This document shows positions 21,555-31,903 of a stretch of DNA of 64,000 nt, one piece after another. Within the stretch, counting starts at the first letter, position 1, and every line of letters begins with the position of its first letter. Below the pieces are notes generated by a model that worked only from the letters and a program-made list of their open reading frames with translations, made no database searches and was not told the origin of the DNA. The stretch comes from Noviherbaspirillum cavernae (GTDB taxonomy: Bacteria; Pseudomonadota; Gammaproteobacteria; Burkholderiales; Burkholderiaceae_D). The position numbers and the translations under genes were made by a program. The stretch lies in NCBI RefSeq assembly GCF_003590875.1, contig NZ_QYUN01000002.1:434001-498000 (forward strand), in the 5' to 3' direction.

Positions 21555-21641
21555 ATGAATATCAAGATAATGGACAAGACGACTGCCAAGGAGCTTGCTG
21601 CCGTGTTGGGTCATCCATTACATCCATTAAATGGACGTTGA
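21555..21641 (+). CDS. possible 28-residue small ORF in the ptsN-queF gap
   Basis: The 288-base gap between ptsN and queF (both minus strand) holds no recognisable gene. The only candidate is this short plus-strand frame, with a purine-rich 'aggaaagg' 6 bases before the ATG. It encodes a basic, non-hydrophobic peptide ending in a His-Pro-Leu repeat. I see no other support for it. The stretch otherwise would hold the ptsN promoter. Confidence 0.12.
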   Translation: MNIKIMDKTTAKELAAVLGHPLHPLNGR

Positions 21642-21731
21642 GGGCCGGTTTTTCAATATCTCCGTTCAGTCGCGTGTCCGCGGCGATCGTGTTTCCGTAG
21701 TGCAATTAATCGCGAGCCGGCTGCATGTTTC

Positions 21732-22571
21732 CTATTGACGCGCATTGCGCAGATTCGATGGCCGCTGTCCGGTGGTGAAGTTGCTGCGCCACGGATTGAT
21801 GTCCAGCCCGCCGCGTCGCGTATACCGTGCATACACCGAGAGCTTTTCCGGCCGGCACTGACGCAGAATGTCGATGAAAATCCGTTCCACGCACTGCTCG
21901 TGAAACTCATTGTGGTTGCGGAATCCGATCAGGTATTTCAACAAGCCTTCCTGGTCGATCTGCGCGCCGACATAGCGGATTTGCACCGTTCCCCAATCCG
22001 GCTGGCCCGTCACCAGGCAATTCGACTTCAACAGATGCGATACCAGCGTTTCCTCGACGACCGCTTCTTCGTGGTTGGCGCCGAGCAGCGATGCATTCGG
22101 CACGTATTCTTCCACTTCGATATCGAGCCGGTCGAGCAGCAAGCCTTCCAGTTCGCCCATCTGCAGCGACGAAAACGCGTCAGGCGTGGTCAGCTTGACG
22201 TGCACGGATGCGCCGAAACCGGCGGACAAGTCCGCGCGCAGCAGTTCGGTCAGCGCTTCGGGGCCAGCCAGTCGGGTTTGATTGAAGGAATTCAGATAGA
22301 GCTTGAAGGATTTCGATTCGATGATGCAGGGCGAATCGGCCGGCACGGTAATGCTGGCAATTGCGACCTGCGGCTTGCCGCGCAGGTTCAGCCACGACAC
22401 TTCGTAGGCGTTCCAGATGTCAATGCCGAAGAAGGGCAGCGTGCCGCTGATGCCGATTTCATCGCGCTTGGGCTGGCGCGCGATCGGAAACAGCAGCGAC
22501 GGCTCGTATTCGGATTGATAAGTTGTCGGTTTGCCGAGCGGTGATGCGTCCGGCGTGTCGGATGTAGTCAT
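21732..22571 (-). CDS. queF: NADPH-dependent 7-cyano-7-deazaguanine reductase QueF
   Basis: A 279-residue type-II (two-domain) QueF that reduces preQ0 to preQ1 in queuosine synthesis. The NADPH-binding signature '[12 protein letters not shown]' is at 85-96. The catalytic Cys185 and Asp192 ('CLVTGQPD') have the same spacing as Cys190/Asp197 of the E. coli enzyme. The start at 22571 ('MTTSDTPDA') matches the family length; the open frame upstream adds unrelated sequence. Confidence 0.95.
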   Translation of the reverse strand: MTTSDTPDASPLGKPTTYQSEYEPSLLFPIARQPKRDEIGISGTLPFFGIDIWNAYEVSWLNLRGKPQVAIASITVPADSPCIIESKSFKLYLNSFNQTRLAGPEALTELLRADLSAGFGASVHVKLTTPDAFSSLQMGELEGLLLDRLDIEVEEYVPNASLLGANHEEAVVEETLVSHLLKSNCLVTGQPDWGTVQIRYVGAQIDQEGLLKYLIGFRNHNEFHEQCVERIFIDILRQCRPEKLSVYARYTRRGGLDINPWRSNFTTGQRPSNLRNARQ

Positions 22572-22713
22572 GCTGATATGGTTGAGATGTTGCAACCTTG
22601 ACGCGGCCGGTTTTGAACCCGGTGCGCGCCACGGTTTGACAGCTTGTTCAGCCGGAGGTTTGTGTTCAGACTCCGGCTTGAATGGATTGAGGCCTGTTTC
22701 GAACGGCGCGCGA

Positions 22714-24237
22714 TTACAGGAACAGCTTGTAGGCCGGATTCTCGCTCTCGTCCCAGTAACGGTGGCCCAGCGTGGCAAGGAAGGCGCGGAAGGACTTCAT
22801 TTCCTTTTTCGGCACTTGCAAGCCGACCAGGATGCGGCCGACGTCGCCACCCTGATTGCGGTAATGGAACAGGCTGATATTCCAGTTCGGTGCCATGCTG
22901 TCAAGGAAGCGCATCAGTGCGCCAGGGCGCTCCGGGAATTCGAAGCGATACAGCAGCTCATCGTGCGCCAGCGGACTCTTGCCGCCGACGAGGTGGCGGA
23001 TGTGCAGCTTGGCCAGTTCGTCGTGCGTCAGGTCGAGCGTCTTGAAACCGTGCTTCTCGAAATTCTTCGTGATCTTGCCGGACTCTTCGCGGCTGGTGAT
23101 CTGGACGCCGACAAAGACGTGGGCGACTTTTTCGTCGCTGATGCGGTAGATGAATTCGGTCACGTTGCGCGGCCCGACCAGTTCGCAGAAACGCTTGAAG
23201 CTGCCGCGCTCCTCCGGGATCGTGACCGCGAACACTGCTTCGCGCGCTTCGCCCACTTCGGCGCGATCGGCGACGAAGCCGAGGCGATCGAAATTCATGT
23301 TGGCGCCGCTGGCGATCGTGACCAGGGTTTCGTTGCGGAGGGGTTTCTTCGCCAGCGCTGCGCGCTCGACATAGGCTTTTGCACCTGCGATCGCCAGCGC
23401 GCCGGACGGCTCGAGGATGCTGCGCGTATCCTGGAACACGTCCTTCAGCGCCGCGCATACCTCGTCGGTGTCGACCACCACGACTTCGTCCACGTACAGT
23501 TTCGCGAGGCGGAAGGTTTCCTCGCCCACCAGCTTGACCGCGGTGCCGTCGGCGAACAGGCCGACATCGTTCAGCGTCACGCGCCGGCCGGCCTTGAGGC
23601 TGCGCGCCATCGCGTCGGAATCGACGGTTTGCACGCCGATGACCTTGATGTCCGGTCGTACCGCCTTGACGTAGGCGCCCACGCCCGCGATCAGGCCGCC
23701 GCCGCCGATGGGAACGAAGATCGCGTGGATCGGGCCGGGATGCTGCCGAAGGATTTCCATGCCGACCGTGCCTGCGCCGGCAATGACGTAGGGATCGTCG
23801 AACGGGTGGACGAAGGTCAGCTTCTGTTTCTTTTCCAGCGTCAGCGCATGGTTGTAGGCGTCGGTATAGGAATCGCCGAACAGCACAACCTCGCCGCCGC
23901 GTGCCTTCACCGCATTGACCTTGACCTGCGGGGTCGTGGTCGGCATCACGATCACTGCGCGACAGCCCATTTTGGCTGCCGCCAGCGCCACACCCTGCGC
24001 ATGGTTGCCGGCGGACGCGCAGATGACGCCGCGCTTGAGTTCGGTAGGCGACAGGTGCGCCATCTTGTTGTACGATCCGCGCAGCTTGTAGCTGAACACG
24101 CTCTGAACGTCTTCACGCTTGAAGTAAATCCTGTTGTCCATGCGCTGCGACAGCGTGGGTGCGAGTTCGAGCGGGGATTCAACGGCGACGTCGTAGACGC
24201 GGGCGGTCAGGATTTTCTGGAGGTAGTCGGTACTCAT
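22714..24237 (-). CDS. ilvA: threonine ammonia-lyase, biosynthetic
   Basis: A 507-residue PLP enzyme that converts threonine to 2-oxobutanoate, the first step of isoleucine synthesis. Lys51 in '[10 protein letters not shown]' binds PLP and 'SAGNHAQG' is the phosphate loop. Two ACT-like regulatory domains occupy about 330-507, typical of the feedback-inhibited biosynthetic form. The start 'MSTDYLQKI' at 24237 is chosen over an upstream in-frame codon because it fits the family N-terminus. Confidence 0.96.
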   Translation of the reverse strand: MSTDYLQKILTARVYDVAVESPLELAPTLSQRMDNRIYFKREDVQSVFSYKLRGSYNKMAHLSPTELKRGVICASAGNHAQGVALAAAKMGCRAVIVMPTTTPQVKVNAVKARGGEVVLFGDSYTDAYNHALTLEKKQKLTFVHPFDDPYVIAGAGTVGMEILRQHPGPIHAIFVPIGGGGLIAGVGAYVKAVRPDIKVIGVQTVDSDAMARSLKAGRRVTLNDVGLFADGTAVKLVGEETFRLAKLYVDEVVVVDTDEVCAALKDVFQDTRSILEPSGALAIAGAKAYVERAALAKKPLRNETLVTIASGANMNFDRLGFVADRAEVGEAREAVFAVTIPEERGSFKRFCELVGPRNVTEFIYRISDEKVAHVFVGVQITSREESGKITKNFEKHGFKTLDLTHDELAKLHIRHLVGGKSPLAHDELLYRFEFPERPGALMRFLDSMAPNWNISLFHYRNQGGDVGRILVGLQVPKKEMKSFRAFLATLGHRYWDESENPAYKLFL

Positions 24238-24284
24238 GAATTCGATGTTTTGAGCCTGTCGCAAGGCGGGCGAGGAAGCCGCTC

Positions 24285-24292
24285 ATTATAAT
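24285..24292. promoter_or_regulatory. symmetrical -10 element in the ilvA/yqaA divergent gap
   Basis: The 8-base self-complementary ATTATAAT supplies a perfect TATAAT on both strands, 48 bases from the ilvA start and about 80 from the plus-strand gene. No good -35 box is visible on either side, so the call is tentative. Confidence 0.35.
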
Positions 24293-24372
24293 GGACGCCC
24301 CATTGATGTTTCTTCGTTGTCTTGTTTTCAAGTGCGTCGCGGCTTCAGCGCGCTAAATTCTCCGTCCCGCTC

Positions 24373-24882
24373 ATGATCGAATCCGCAATCAGTTGGCTGC
24401 TGGGTGTGCTGGCAGTGCCGCAGGTCGGCCTGACATCAGTATTCCTGATCAGCCTCGTATCGGCCACCTTGCTGCCGCTCGGCTCCGAGCCGGCGGTGTT
24501 CGCGGTGGTCAAGGTCAACGGCGCATTGTTCTGGCCGGTGATCGGCGTGGCGACGGTAGGCAATACGCTGGGCGGCATGATCAACTACTGGATGGGCTAC
24601 TGCGCCAAGCGGACGTTTGCGCGGGAGCGCGAAACCCGCTGGTTCGGCTGGCTGCAGCGATTCGGCGCCAGGACCATGCTGCTGGCCTGGCTGCCGGCGA
24701 TCGGCGATCCGCTCTGCGCCCTGGCCGGCTGGCTCAAATTGCCATTCTGGGCATGCGTGGTCTACATGGCGATCGGCAAATTCCTGCGCTATGTGACCAT
24801 GACCGCGATCCTGCTGCACGTGCCGGACGGCTTCTGGCACGAAATCGCCGTCTGGATGTCGCTGGGCGTCGATTTGCCGTGA
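24373..24882 (+). CDS. YqaA-type (DedA-related) inner-membrane protein
   Basis: A 169-residue membrane protein with about four hydrophobic segments. It has features of the SNARE-associated/DedA-like YqaA family: an early 'SATLLPLGSEP' re-entrant stretch and 'GNTLGGMINYWMGY'. The start at 24373 ('MIESAISWLL') is chosen as the ATG directly before the first hydrophobic stretch. Function is not established; DedA relatives act as lipid scramblases or proton-dependent transporters. It is divergent from ilvA. Confidence 0.82.
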   Translation: MIESAISWLLGVLAVPQVGLTSVFLISLVSATLLPLGSEPAVFAVVKVNGALFWPVIGVATVGNTLGGMINYWMGYCAKRTFARERETRWFGWLQRFGARTMLLAWLPAIGDPLCALAGWLKLPFWACVVYMAIGKFLRYVTMTAILLHVPDGFWHEIAVWMSLGVDLP

Positions 24883-25073
24883 TGGTCGCCGGTGGCGAAG
24901 GACTGGCAACACGGATTTTCAAAAAGGCAACATCGCTGTTCCATGCCTGTCCGTGCCGGATCGGGTTGTGTTGCAAGGCCACCGGTTTTGGCCTCATCGG
25001 AAACAAGGCTGTTCCCGCTTGGTGCATCGCAATACGCTAAAATGCTCCTTTAGGGTCAGTCCGACTACTTCTG

Positions 25074-28000
25074 ATGAACGCCCCCGCACAAATCCAAGCT
25101 CTTCTTTCCGACGCGCCCGCCGGTGCGCTCCCTGCGCGTTTGCGTGAAATCCCGTACAACTACACCTCCTTTTCCGACCGCGAAATCGTGATTCGCCTGC
25201 TGGGCGAAGAGGCATGGCGCCTGCTCGACGAACTGCGCAGCGCGCGCCAGACCGGTCGTTCCGCGCGCATGCTGTACGAAGTGCTGGGCGACATCTGGGT
25301 CGTGCGCCGCAATCCCTACCTGCAAGACGACATGCTCGACAACCCCAGGCGTCGCCAGGAGTTGATTGACGCGCTCAACCATCGTCTCGGTGAAGTTGAA
25401 AAGCGCCGCGTCAGCACCGATCAGGCCGAAGGGGATGGCCCGCAGGCGAAGCAACGCAGCGCCACGGTCGAAATCATGCTCAAGGCCGCGCGCAAGGCGG
25501 TGGCCGATTTCGGCGAGGAGTTCCGCCGCACGTACGATTTGCGCAAGCGCGCGAACAAGGTGCTGGGCCGCTACACCGCGAAAGACAACATCAAATTCGA
25601 CGGCCTGTCGCGCGTGTCGCACGTCACCGACGCCACCGACTGGCGCGTCGAGTATCCGTTCGTCGTGTTGACGCCGGACGGTGAGGAAGAAATGGCCGGC
25701 CTGGTCAAGGCCTGCATCGAACTCGGCCTGACCATCATCCCGCGCGGAGGCGGCACTGGTTACACCGGCGGCGCGATCCCGCTGACGCCGCTGTCGGCCG
25801 TCATCAATACCGAAAAGCTGGAGCAGCTCGGCGCGGTCGAAATGACGATGCTGCCGGGCGTCGATCGTCCCTATGCGACGATTTTCTCCGGCGCGGGCGT
25901 GGTCACCAAGCGCGTGTCCGATGCGGCCGAAAAAGCCGGTTTCGTATTCGCGGTCGATCCGACCTCGGCGGAGGCATCCTGCATCGGCGGCAACGTCGCG
26001 ATGAACGCGGGCGGCAAGAAGGCCGTGCTGTGGGGTACCGCGCTCGACAACCTCGCCAGTTGGCGCATGGTCGATCCGAACGGCGACTGGCTCGAAGTCA
26101 CGCGGCTCGAACACAATCTCGGCAAGATCCACGACGTGCCGGTGGCGAAATTCAGGCTCGAATGGACGCATCCGGCCGAGAAGGGCAAGAGCAACGCGCC
26201 GTTCAAGACCGAGATTCTCGAAATCAAAGGCCGCACTTTCCGCAAGGAGGGGCTTGGCAAGGACGTTACCGACAAGTTCCTCGCCGGCCTGCCCGGCATC
26301 CAGAAGGAAGGCTGCGACGGCCTGATCACATCGGCGCGCTGGATTCTGCACAAGATGCCGAAGTCCACACGCACGGTTTGTCTCGAATTCTTCGGCCAGG
26401 CGCGAGACGCGATCCCATCCATCGTCGAGATCAAGGATTACCTCGACAGCGAAACGAAAAAGGGTGGCGCGATCCTGGCCGGTCTCGAACACCTCGATGA
26501 ACGCTACCTGCGCGCGGTCGGCTACGCGACCAAGTCCAAGCGCGGCGTGTTGCCGAAGATGGCCTTGTTCGGAGATATCGTCGGCGACGACGAGGATGCG
26601 GTGGCGCGTGCGGCGTCCGAAGTGATCCGCATCGCCAATACGCGCGTCGGCGAAGGCTTCGTTGCGGTCAGCCCGGAAGCGCGCAAGAAATTCTGGCTGG
26701 ACCGCGCCCGCACGGCGGCGATCGCCAAGCACACCAACGCGTTCAAGATCAACGAAGACGTCGTGATCCCGCTGAACCGCATGGGCGAATACACCGACGG
26801 CATCGAACGCATCAACATCGAGCTGTCGATCAAGAACAAGCTGCAACTGGTCGACGAATTGCGCAGCTTCTTCGCCGCCGGCAATCTGCCGCTCGGCAAG
26901 AGCGATGACGCGGAAGGCGAGGACATCCCCGCTGCCGAACTGCTGGAAGACCGCGTCAGTCAGGCGGAACTGCTGCTGAGCGCCACGCATGCGCGCTGGT
27001 CCTATCTGCTGACGCAACTCGACAAGCCGCTGCGCGAGGCGAAGGATGACTTGATCGCCTTCGGTCTCGACAGGCCGGCCGGAACCTTCGCGGATCGACT
27101 GGCGAAGCAGCCGGATGCCACGGTATTCCATGTGGTGCAGGATCGCACCGTGCGCGTGTCATGGAAGGCGGAAGTACGCGCGCTGTTGCGACAGATTTTC
27201 AATGGTGCAGCATTCAAGCTGATCCTCGACGAATGCAGCGCGCTTCACAAGCGCGTGCTGCGCGGCCGCGTCTTCGTCGCGCTGCACATGCATGCCGGCG
27301 ACGGCAACGTGCACACCAATCTTCCGGTCAACTCCGACCATTACGAGATGCTGCAGGATGCGCATGCCGCGGTGGCGCGCATCATGACGCTGGCGCGCTC
27401 GCTCAACGGCGTGATCTCGGGCGAGCACGGCATCGGCATCACCAAGCTGGAATTCCTGACCGAAGACGAAATCGGCGATTTCCGCGAGTACAAGAAACGC
27501 GTCGATCCGCAAGGCCGCTTCAACAAGGGCAAGCTGCTGAACGATCCCGACATGCCGTCCGATTTGCGCAATGCCTACACGCCGTCGTTCGGCCTGATGG
27601 AGCACGAATCGCTGATCATGCGGCAGAGTGATATCGGCGCGATCGCCAACAGCGTCAAGGACTGCCTGCGCTGCGGCAAGTGCAAACCGGTGTGCGCGAC
27701 CCACGTGCCGCGCGCGAATCTGCTTTATTCGCCGCGCAACAAGATTCTGGCGACCTCGCTGCTGGTCGAAGCCTTCCTGTACGAGGAGCAGACCCGGCGC
27801 GGCGTGTCGATCAAGCACTGGGAAGAGTTCGAGGACGTCGCGGATCACTGCACGGTCTGCCACAAGTGCGTCACGCCTTGCCCGGTCGATATCGACTTCG
27901 GCGACGTGTCGATGAATATGCGCAACCTGCTGCGCAAGATGGACAAGAAGTCCTTCAACCCCGGCACCGCGACCGCGATGTTCTTCCTGAACGCGACCGA

Positions 28001-29075
28001 TCCTGCGACCATCAATGCGACGCGTGCGGCGATGACCGGCTTCGGCTTCAAGGCGCAGCGCCTCGCGAACGACGTATTGAAGAAGTTCGCGAAGAAGCAG
28101 ACCAAGGCGCCGCCGGCCACGCACGGCAAGCCACCGATCAAGGAACAGGTGATCCACTTCATCAACAAGAAGATGCCGGGCAACCTGCCGAAGAAAACCG
28201 CGCGTGCCTTGCTCGACATCGAAGACGACAAGATCGTGCCGATCATCCGGGATCCGAAGAAGACCACCGCCGACAGCGAAGCGGTGTTCTACTTCCCCGG
28301 TTGCGGTTCGGAGCGGCTGTTCTCGCAGGTCGGTCTGGCGACGCAGGCGATGCTGTGGAATGTCGGCGTGCAAACCGTGCTGCCGCCGGGCTATCTGTGC
28401 TGCGGCTATCCGCAGCGCGGCGCGGGCCAGTATGACAAGGCCGAGAAGATGATGACGGACAACCGCGTGCTGTTCCATCGCGTCGCCAACACGCTGAACT
28501 ACCTCGACATCAAGACCGTCGTGGTGTCCTGCGGCACCTGCTATGACCAGTTGCAGAGCTATGAATTCGAGAAGATATTCCCGGGTTGCCGCATCATCGA
28601 CATCCACGAATATCTGCTGGAAAAAGGCGTGAAGCTGGAAGGCGTGACCGGTACCCGCTACATGTACCACGACCCTTGCCACAGCCCGATGAAGCAGCAG
28701 GATCCGATGAAGACGGTGAATGCGCTGATCACCACCAGCGATGGCCAGAAGGTCGAGAAGAACGAGCGCTGTTGCGGTGAATCCGGCACCTTCGGCGTCA
28801 GTCGTCCCGACATCTCCACGCAGGTGCGCTTCCGCAAGGAAGAGGAAATGAAGAAGGGGGCCGACAAGCTGCGCACCGACGGTTTTTCCGGCGACGTCAA
28901 GATTCTGACGTCCTGCCCCTCGTGCTTCCAGGGCTTGTCGCGCTACAACGAGGATTCCGGCACGACCGCCGATTACATCGTGGTCGAAATGGCGCGTCAT
29001 CTGCTGGGCGAAGACTGGCTGCCGGACTATGTGGCGCAGGCCAACAATGGCGGCATCGAGCGCATCCTGGTATAG
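25074..29075 (+). CDS. large FAD-linked oxidase/iron-sulfur fusion (DUF3683-type, YdiJ-like)
   Basis: A single 1333-residue protein. Residues 1-180 are an N-terminal extension that I take to be the DUF3683 region. An FAD-binding PCMH-type domain follows with '[17 protein letters not shown]' (about 222-238), then an FAD-oxidase C-terminal domain (about 500-840) with '[12 protein letters not shown]' and 'GEHGIG'. Next are two 4Fe-4S motifs ('[11 protein letters not shown]' about 864, '[12 protein letters not shown]' about 925), and two CCG domains ('[10 protein letters not shown]' about 1107, 'CCGESGTFG' about 1232). The order resembles glycolate/lactate oxidase GlcD-GlcF fused, and E. coli YdiJ, a D-2-hydroxyglutarate dehydrogenase. 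A 2-hydroxyacid dehydrogenase feeding electrons to the membrane is likely; the substrate is unknown. Confidence 0.88.
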   Translation: MNAPAQIQALLSDAPAGALPARLREIPYNYTSFSDREIVIRLLGEEAWRLLDELRSARQTGRSARMLYEVLGDIWVVRRNPYLQDDMLDNPRRRQELIDALNHRLGEVEKRRVSTDQAEGDGPQAKQRSATVEIMLKAARKAVADFGEEFRRTYDLRKRANKVLGRYTAKDNIKFDGLSRVSHVTDATDWRVEYPFVVLTPDGEEEMAGLVKACIELGLTIIPRGGGTGYTGGAIPLTPLSAVINTEKLEQLGAVEMTMLPGVDRPYATIFSGAGVVTKRVSDAAEKAGFVFAVDPTSAEASCIGGNVAMNAGGKKAVLWGTALDNLASWRMVDPNGDWLEVTRLEHNLGKIHDVPVAKFRLEWTHPAEKGKSNAPFKTEILEIKGRTFRKEGLGKDVTDKFLAGLPGIQKEGCDGLITSARWILHKMPKSTRTVCLEFFGQARDAIPSIVEIKDYLDSETKKGGAILAGLEHLDERYLRAVGYATKSKRGVLPKMALFGDIVGDDEDAVARAASEVIRIANTRVGEGFVAVSPEARKKFWLDRARTAAIAKHTNAFKINEDVVIPLNRMGEYTDGIERINIELSIKNKLQLVDELRSFFAAGNLPLGKSDDAEGEDIPAAELLEDRVSQAELLLSATHARWSYLLTQLDKPLREAKDDLIAFGLDRPAGTFADRLAKQPDATVFHVVQDRTVRVSWKAEVRALLRQIFNGAAFKLILDECSALHKRVLRGRVFVALHMHAGDGNVHTNLPVNSDHYEMLQDAHAAVARIMTLARSLNGVISGEHGIGITKLEFLTEDEIGDFREYKKRVDPQGRFNKGKLLNDPDMPSDLRNAYTPSFGLMEHESLIMRQSDIGAIANSVKDCLRCGKCKPVCATHVPRANLLYSPRNKILATSLLVEAFLYEEQTRRGVSIKHWEEFEDVADHCTVCHKCVTPCPVDIDFGDVSMNMRNLLRKMDKKSFNPGTATAMFFLNATDPATINATRAAMTGFGFKAQRLANDVLKKFAKKQTKAPPATHGKPPIKEQVIHFINKKMPGNLPKKTARALLDIEDDKIVPIIRDPKKTTADSEAVFYFPGCGSERLFSQVGLATQAMLWNVGVQTVLPPGYLCCGYPQRGAGQYDKAEKMMTDNRVLFHRVANTLNYLDIKTVVVSCGTCYDQLQSYEFEKIFPGCRIIDIHEYLLEKGVKLEGVTGTRYMYHDPCHSPMKQQDPMKTVNALITTSDGQKVEKNERCCGESGTFGVSRPDISTQVRFRKEEEMKKGADKLRTDGFSGDVKILTSCPSCFQGLSRYNEDSGTTADYIVVEMARHLLGEDWLPDYVAQANNGGIERILV

Positions 29076-29081
29076 GGAAAT

Positions 29082-29528
29082 ATGGCGAAAACCTCCTGCG
29101 AACTCTGTGCCCAATTGGGCGGTGAGGTCGTCTACCGGAACGACCAGTATCGCGTCGTGCTGGTGGACGACGCGCACTATCCCGGCTTTTGCCGCGTGAT
29201 CTGGAACGGGCATGCGCAGGAAATGACCGACCTGCCGGCTGCGGACCGCACGGTGCTGATGGATGCGGTCTGGCAGGTCGAGGATGCGGTGCGAGAGATC
29301 ATGCATCCCGACAAGATCAACGTGGCAAGTCTGGGCAATATGGTGCCGCATGTGCACTGGCATGTGATTCCGCGTTTCACCAGCGACGCGCATTTTCCGA
29401 ACCCGATATGGGGGGAAGTCAGGCGCACGCCCGATTCGGCCGACCTGTCGCGGCGACGCGCCTTGCTTCCGCGCTTGCGCGCCGCGATCGTCGAGCGGCT
29501 GGATCAGTCTGCTCAATCCGTTTTCTAA
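29082..29528 (+). CDS. HIT family hydrolase
   Basis: A 148-residue histidine-triad protein with the active motif 'HVHWHVIPR' (HxHxHxx, about 88-96). Such enzymes hydrolyse nucleotide phosphoramidates or dinucleoside polyphosphates. An N-terminal CxxC ('CELC', about 5-8) may bind zinc. It starts 6 bases after the flavoprotein gene and is 18 bases before the DUF971 gene, suggesting one transcript. Confidence 0.9.
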   Translation: MAKTSCELCAQLGGEVVYRNDQYRVVLVDDAHYPGFCRVIWNGHAQEMTDLPAADRTVLMDAVWQVEDAVREIMHPDKINVASLGNMVPHVHWHVIPRFTSDAHFPNPIWGEVRRTPDSADLSRRRALLPRLRAAIVERLDQSAQSVF

Positions 29529-29546
29529 CCTGTCCCGGATGTCATC

Positions 29547-29981
29547 ATGGCTGACTTGAAGAATGCAATACCGAACCCGACTGCGCTGACCCTGCGCACC
29601 CAGTCGCGCGTGCTGGAAATATCCTTCGACGACGGTTCCGACTTTTCCCTGCCGTTCGAGCTGCTGCGCGTGTATTCACCCTCGGCGGAAGTGCGCGGTC
29701 ATGGCGCCGGGCAGGAAGTCTTGCAAACAGGCAAACGCGATGTGCTGGTCACGGCGCTGGAGCCAGTGGGCAACTATGCGGTGCAACCCCATTTCTCCGA
29801 CAGCCACAACACCGGCATTTATTCTTGGGACTACTTGTATTGGCTCGGTGCGAACCAGGCACAGCTGTGGGAAGACTATCTGCAGCACCTGGAGGCTGCC
29901 GGTTACACGCGGGAAACCGGACGCGATATTCCCATGTCCACTACGCAGTCTGGCGGTCACGGCTGCGGACACCATCATTGA
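29547..29981 (+). CDS. DUF971 (GBBH-like N-terminal domain) protein
   Basis: A 144-residue DUF971 protein. The domain (about 15-110, with 'LELLRVYSPSAEVRGHG'-like text) is the one found at the N-terminus of gamma-butyrobetaine hydroxylase and near iron-sulfur cofactor proteins. The C-terminus 'GGHGCGHHH' is rich in His plus one Cys and looks able to bind a metal. It lies downstream of the HIT gene and upstream of ubiE, a common betaproteobacterial order. Function is not established. Confidence 0.87.
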   Translation: MADLKNAIPNPTALTLRTQSRVLEISFDDGSDFSLPFELLRVYSPSAEVRGHGAGQEVLQTGKRDVLVTALEPVGNYAVQPHFSDSHNTGIYSWDYLYWLGANQAQLWEDYLQHLEAAGYTRETGRDIPMSTTQSGGHGCGHHH

Positions 29982-30077
29982 AGATTCGAACTTCCCGCGC
30001 TACCGAGGTGCGGATCGAAGCGCGCCGCCTATACTGAAGCCATGGGAACCATGGCAATAGGGCCATAGTCGGATTTG

Positions 30078-30083
30078 TATAAT
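30078..30083 (+). promoter_or_regulatory. candidate -10 box of ubiE
   Basis: A perfect TATAAT 30 bases before the ubiE start, in a 131-base gap after the DUF971 gene. No convincing -35 hexamer is seen at the proper spacing. Confidence 0.4.
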
Positions 30084-30112
30084 GTGCGACTCATTTCAAC
30101 AAGGCCGCAAAC

Positions 30113-30847
30113 ATGACCAACACAACCCATTTCGGCTATCAGACCGTCGCTGAAGACGACAAGGTCCACAAGGTCGCCGAAGTATTTCATTCCGTTGCCG
30201 CGAAGTACGACGTGATGAACGACTTGATGTCGGGCGGACTGCATCGCATCTGGAAGACATTCACGATCGCGCAGGCCGGCGTGCGGGCCGGGTTCAAGGT
30301 ACTCGACATCGCCGGCGGCACGGGTGATCTGGCAAAGGCGTTCGCCAAACAGGCAGGGCCGAGCGGCGAAGTGTGGCTGACCGATATCAACGAGTCAATG
30401 CTGCGTGTCGGGCGCGACCGGCTGTTGAACAAGGGACTGGCGACCCCCACCTTATTATGTGATGCCGAGAAGCTGCCGTTCCCGAATAATTACTTCGACC
30501 GCGTGACGGTTGCCTTCGGCCTGCGCAACATGACGCACAAGGATGCGGCGCTGGCGGAAATGCGCCGTGTGCTGAAGCCGGGCGGCAAGCTGCTGGTGCT
30601 GGAGTTTTCGAAGGTCTGGGATCCGCTGAAAAAGCCGTATGATGTGTATTCCTTCTCTGTGCTGCCGTGGCTGGGCAAGCGCATCGCCAATGATGCCGAC
30701 AGTTATCGTTACCTGGCGGAATCGATCCGCATGCACCCGGATCAAGAAACGCTCAAGAGCATGATGCAGGAGGCCGGACTGGAGCGAGTCGAGTATTTCA
30801 ACCTGACGGCGGGTGTGGCCGCGCTGCACACCGGGATCAAGTTTTAG
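30113..30847 (+). CDS. ubiE: ubiquinone/menaquinone C-methyltransferase UbiE
   Basis: A 244-residue SAM methyltransferase acting on the demethyl-quinone ring. It has the UbiE signatures '[17 protein letters not shown]' (about 33-49), '[11 protein letters not shown]' (SAM loop), '[13 protein letters not shown]' and '[15 protein letters not shown]'. It begins the ubiE-Tim44-ubiJ-ubiB cluster for ubiquinone synthesis. Confidence 0.97.
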   Translation: MTNTTHFGYQTVAEDDKVHKVAEVFHSVAAKYDVMNDLMSGGLHRIWKTFTIAQAGVRAGFKVLDIAGGTGDLAKAFAKQAGPSGEVWLTDINESMLRVGRDRLLNKGLATPTLLCDAEKLPFPNNYFDRVTVAFGLRNMTHKDAALAEMRRVLKPGGKLLVLEFSKVWDPLKKPYDVYSFSVLPWLGKRIANDADSYRYLAESIRMHPDQETLKSMMQEAGLERVEYFNLTAGVAALHTGIKF

Positions 30848-30855
30848 GAGGCTAT

Positions 30856-31794
30856 ATGAAGAGATTATTTGTTGCGATGCTGGTGGCCGTCTCGGCCTTG
30901 TCGCTTGTCGTGACCGAAGCTGAAGCCAAGCGCATGGGCGGCGGCGGTTCGCTCGGCAAGCAGTCGCAGAACTACAGCCGTCAGGCACCGGCGCAATCGC
31001 CGAACCAGCAGCTGTCGAACCAGAACCAGGCCAAACCGGCGGCTCCTGCGGCTGCGCCGCAATCCGTTCCACCGAAGCCGGCCAGCCCGTGGAAGAACAT
31101 CCTCGGCGGCGCCTTGCTGGGTCTGGGACTGGGCGCGCTGTTGTCGCACCTCGGTCTGGGCGGCGCGCTTGCCAACGTGATCGGTGCGGTATTGATGATC
31201 GCCTTATTCGCGCTGGCGGCGATGTTCATCGTGCGCCTGCTCCGCCGCAACAGCGGTAGCGCCGGCAACGCTGACGTGCAACCCGCCTACCCGGGCGGCT
31301 ACGACGCAAGCCGCACGCCGGATATCGGTTCCCGTCTTGAGGCATCCGCGCAACCGGCGGCATTGCAGGCAGCGAGCCCGGTGTCGGGCGCAGCAGCCGT
31401 TGCGCCGGGCAACGTGCCCGCCGATTTCGACGTGCCGGCCTTCCTGCGCAATGCCAAGACCTACTTCATCCGCTTGCAGGCGGCGTGGGACAAGGCCGAT
31501 GTCAATGACATCCGCGAATTCACCAGCACCGAGATGTTCGCCGAACTGAAGCTGCAATTGCAGGAGCGCGGCGCATCGCCCAACCATACCGATGTCGTCT
31601 CGCTGGATGCCGAACTGCTCGGCGTGGAAACCGTGGGTGAGGAATACATGGCCAGCGTCAGGTTCTCCGGCATGATCAAGGAGGCCGAGAATGCGCCGAC
31701 CGAGCCGTTCACCGAAATCTGGAACCTGACCAAGCCGCTTTCGGGTCAGGGCGGCTGGCTGCTGGCAGGCATTCAGCAATTGTCGCCAGCCTGA
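30856..31794 (+). CDS. Tim44-like domain membrane protein
   Basis: A 312-residue protein with an N-terminal signal/anchor (1-24), a low-complexity Gln/Pro/Ala linker (about 35-85), two Gly-rich hydrophobic stretches (about 85-135) and a C-terminal Tim44-like domain (about 195-312, starting near 'FDVPAFLRNAKTYFIRLQ'). In mitochondria the Tim44 C-domain binds cardiolipin membranes and the translocase; in bacteria the role is unknown. It starts 8 bases after ubiE behind an AGGAGG-like site and is followed by a strong terminator. Confidence 0.88.
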   Translation: MKRLFVAMLVAVSALSLVVTEAEAKRMGGGGSLGKQSQNYSRQAPAQSPNQQLSNQNQAKPAAPAAAPQSVPPKPASPWKNILGGALLGLGLGALLSHLGLGGALANVIGAVLMIALFALAAMFIVRLLRRNSGSAGNADVQPAYPGGYDASRTPDIGSRLEASAQPAALQAASPVSGAAAVAPGNVPADFDVPAFLRNAKTYFIRLQAAWDKADVNDIREFTSTEMFAELKLQLQERGASPNHTDVVSLDAELLGVETVGEEYMASVRFSGMIKEAENAPTEPFTEIWNLTKPLSGQGGWLLAGIQQLSPA

Positions 31795-31828
31795 TGAAAT
31801 AAGCTTCGGCAAGCTGTTAAACTTGAGG

Positions 31829-31865
31829 CCGCCCGTGAACCGATTCACGGGCGGTTTTGTTTTTG
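31829..31865 (+). terminator. strong intrinsic terminator after the Tim44-like gene
   Basis: A perfect 11-bp stem (CCGCCCGTGAA 31829-31839/TTCACGGGCGG 31844-31854) with a 4-base loop and the tract TTTTGTTTTT. It would separate ubiE-Tim44 from ubiJ-ubiB. Confidence 0.9.
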
Positions 31866-31903
31866 CGCGGCCCTTCTTGTCCGCATTTCTTGTCACAGTT
31901 GAA

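Noticed and set aside
22572..22713. A queuosine (preQ1) riboswitch before queF
   Set aside because: No compact H-type pseudoknot with the preQ1 aptamer core could be seen upstream of queF. The region is part of the short gap to ilvA.
25065..29516. Two long minus-strand frames opposite the flavin/iron-sulfur fusion gene
   Set aside because: The plus strand has recognisable FAD, 4Fe-4S and CCG motifs throughout. The minus-strand products are low-complexity His/Arg/Val-rich shadows without any motif.
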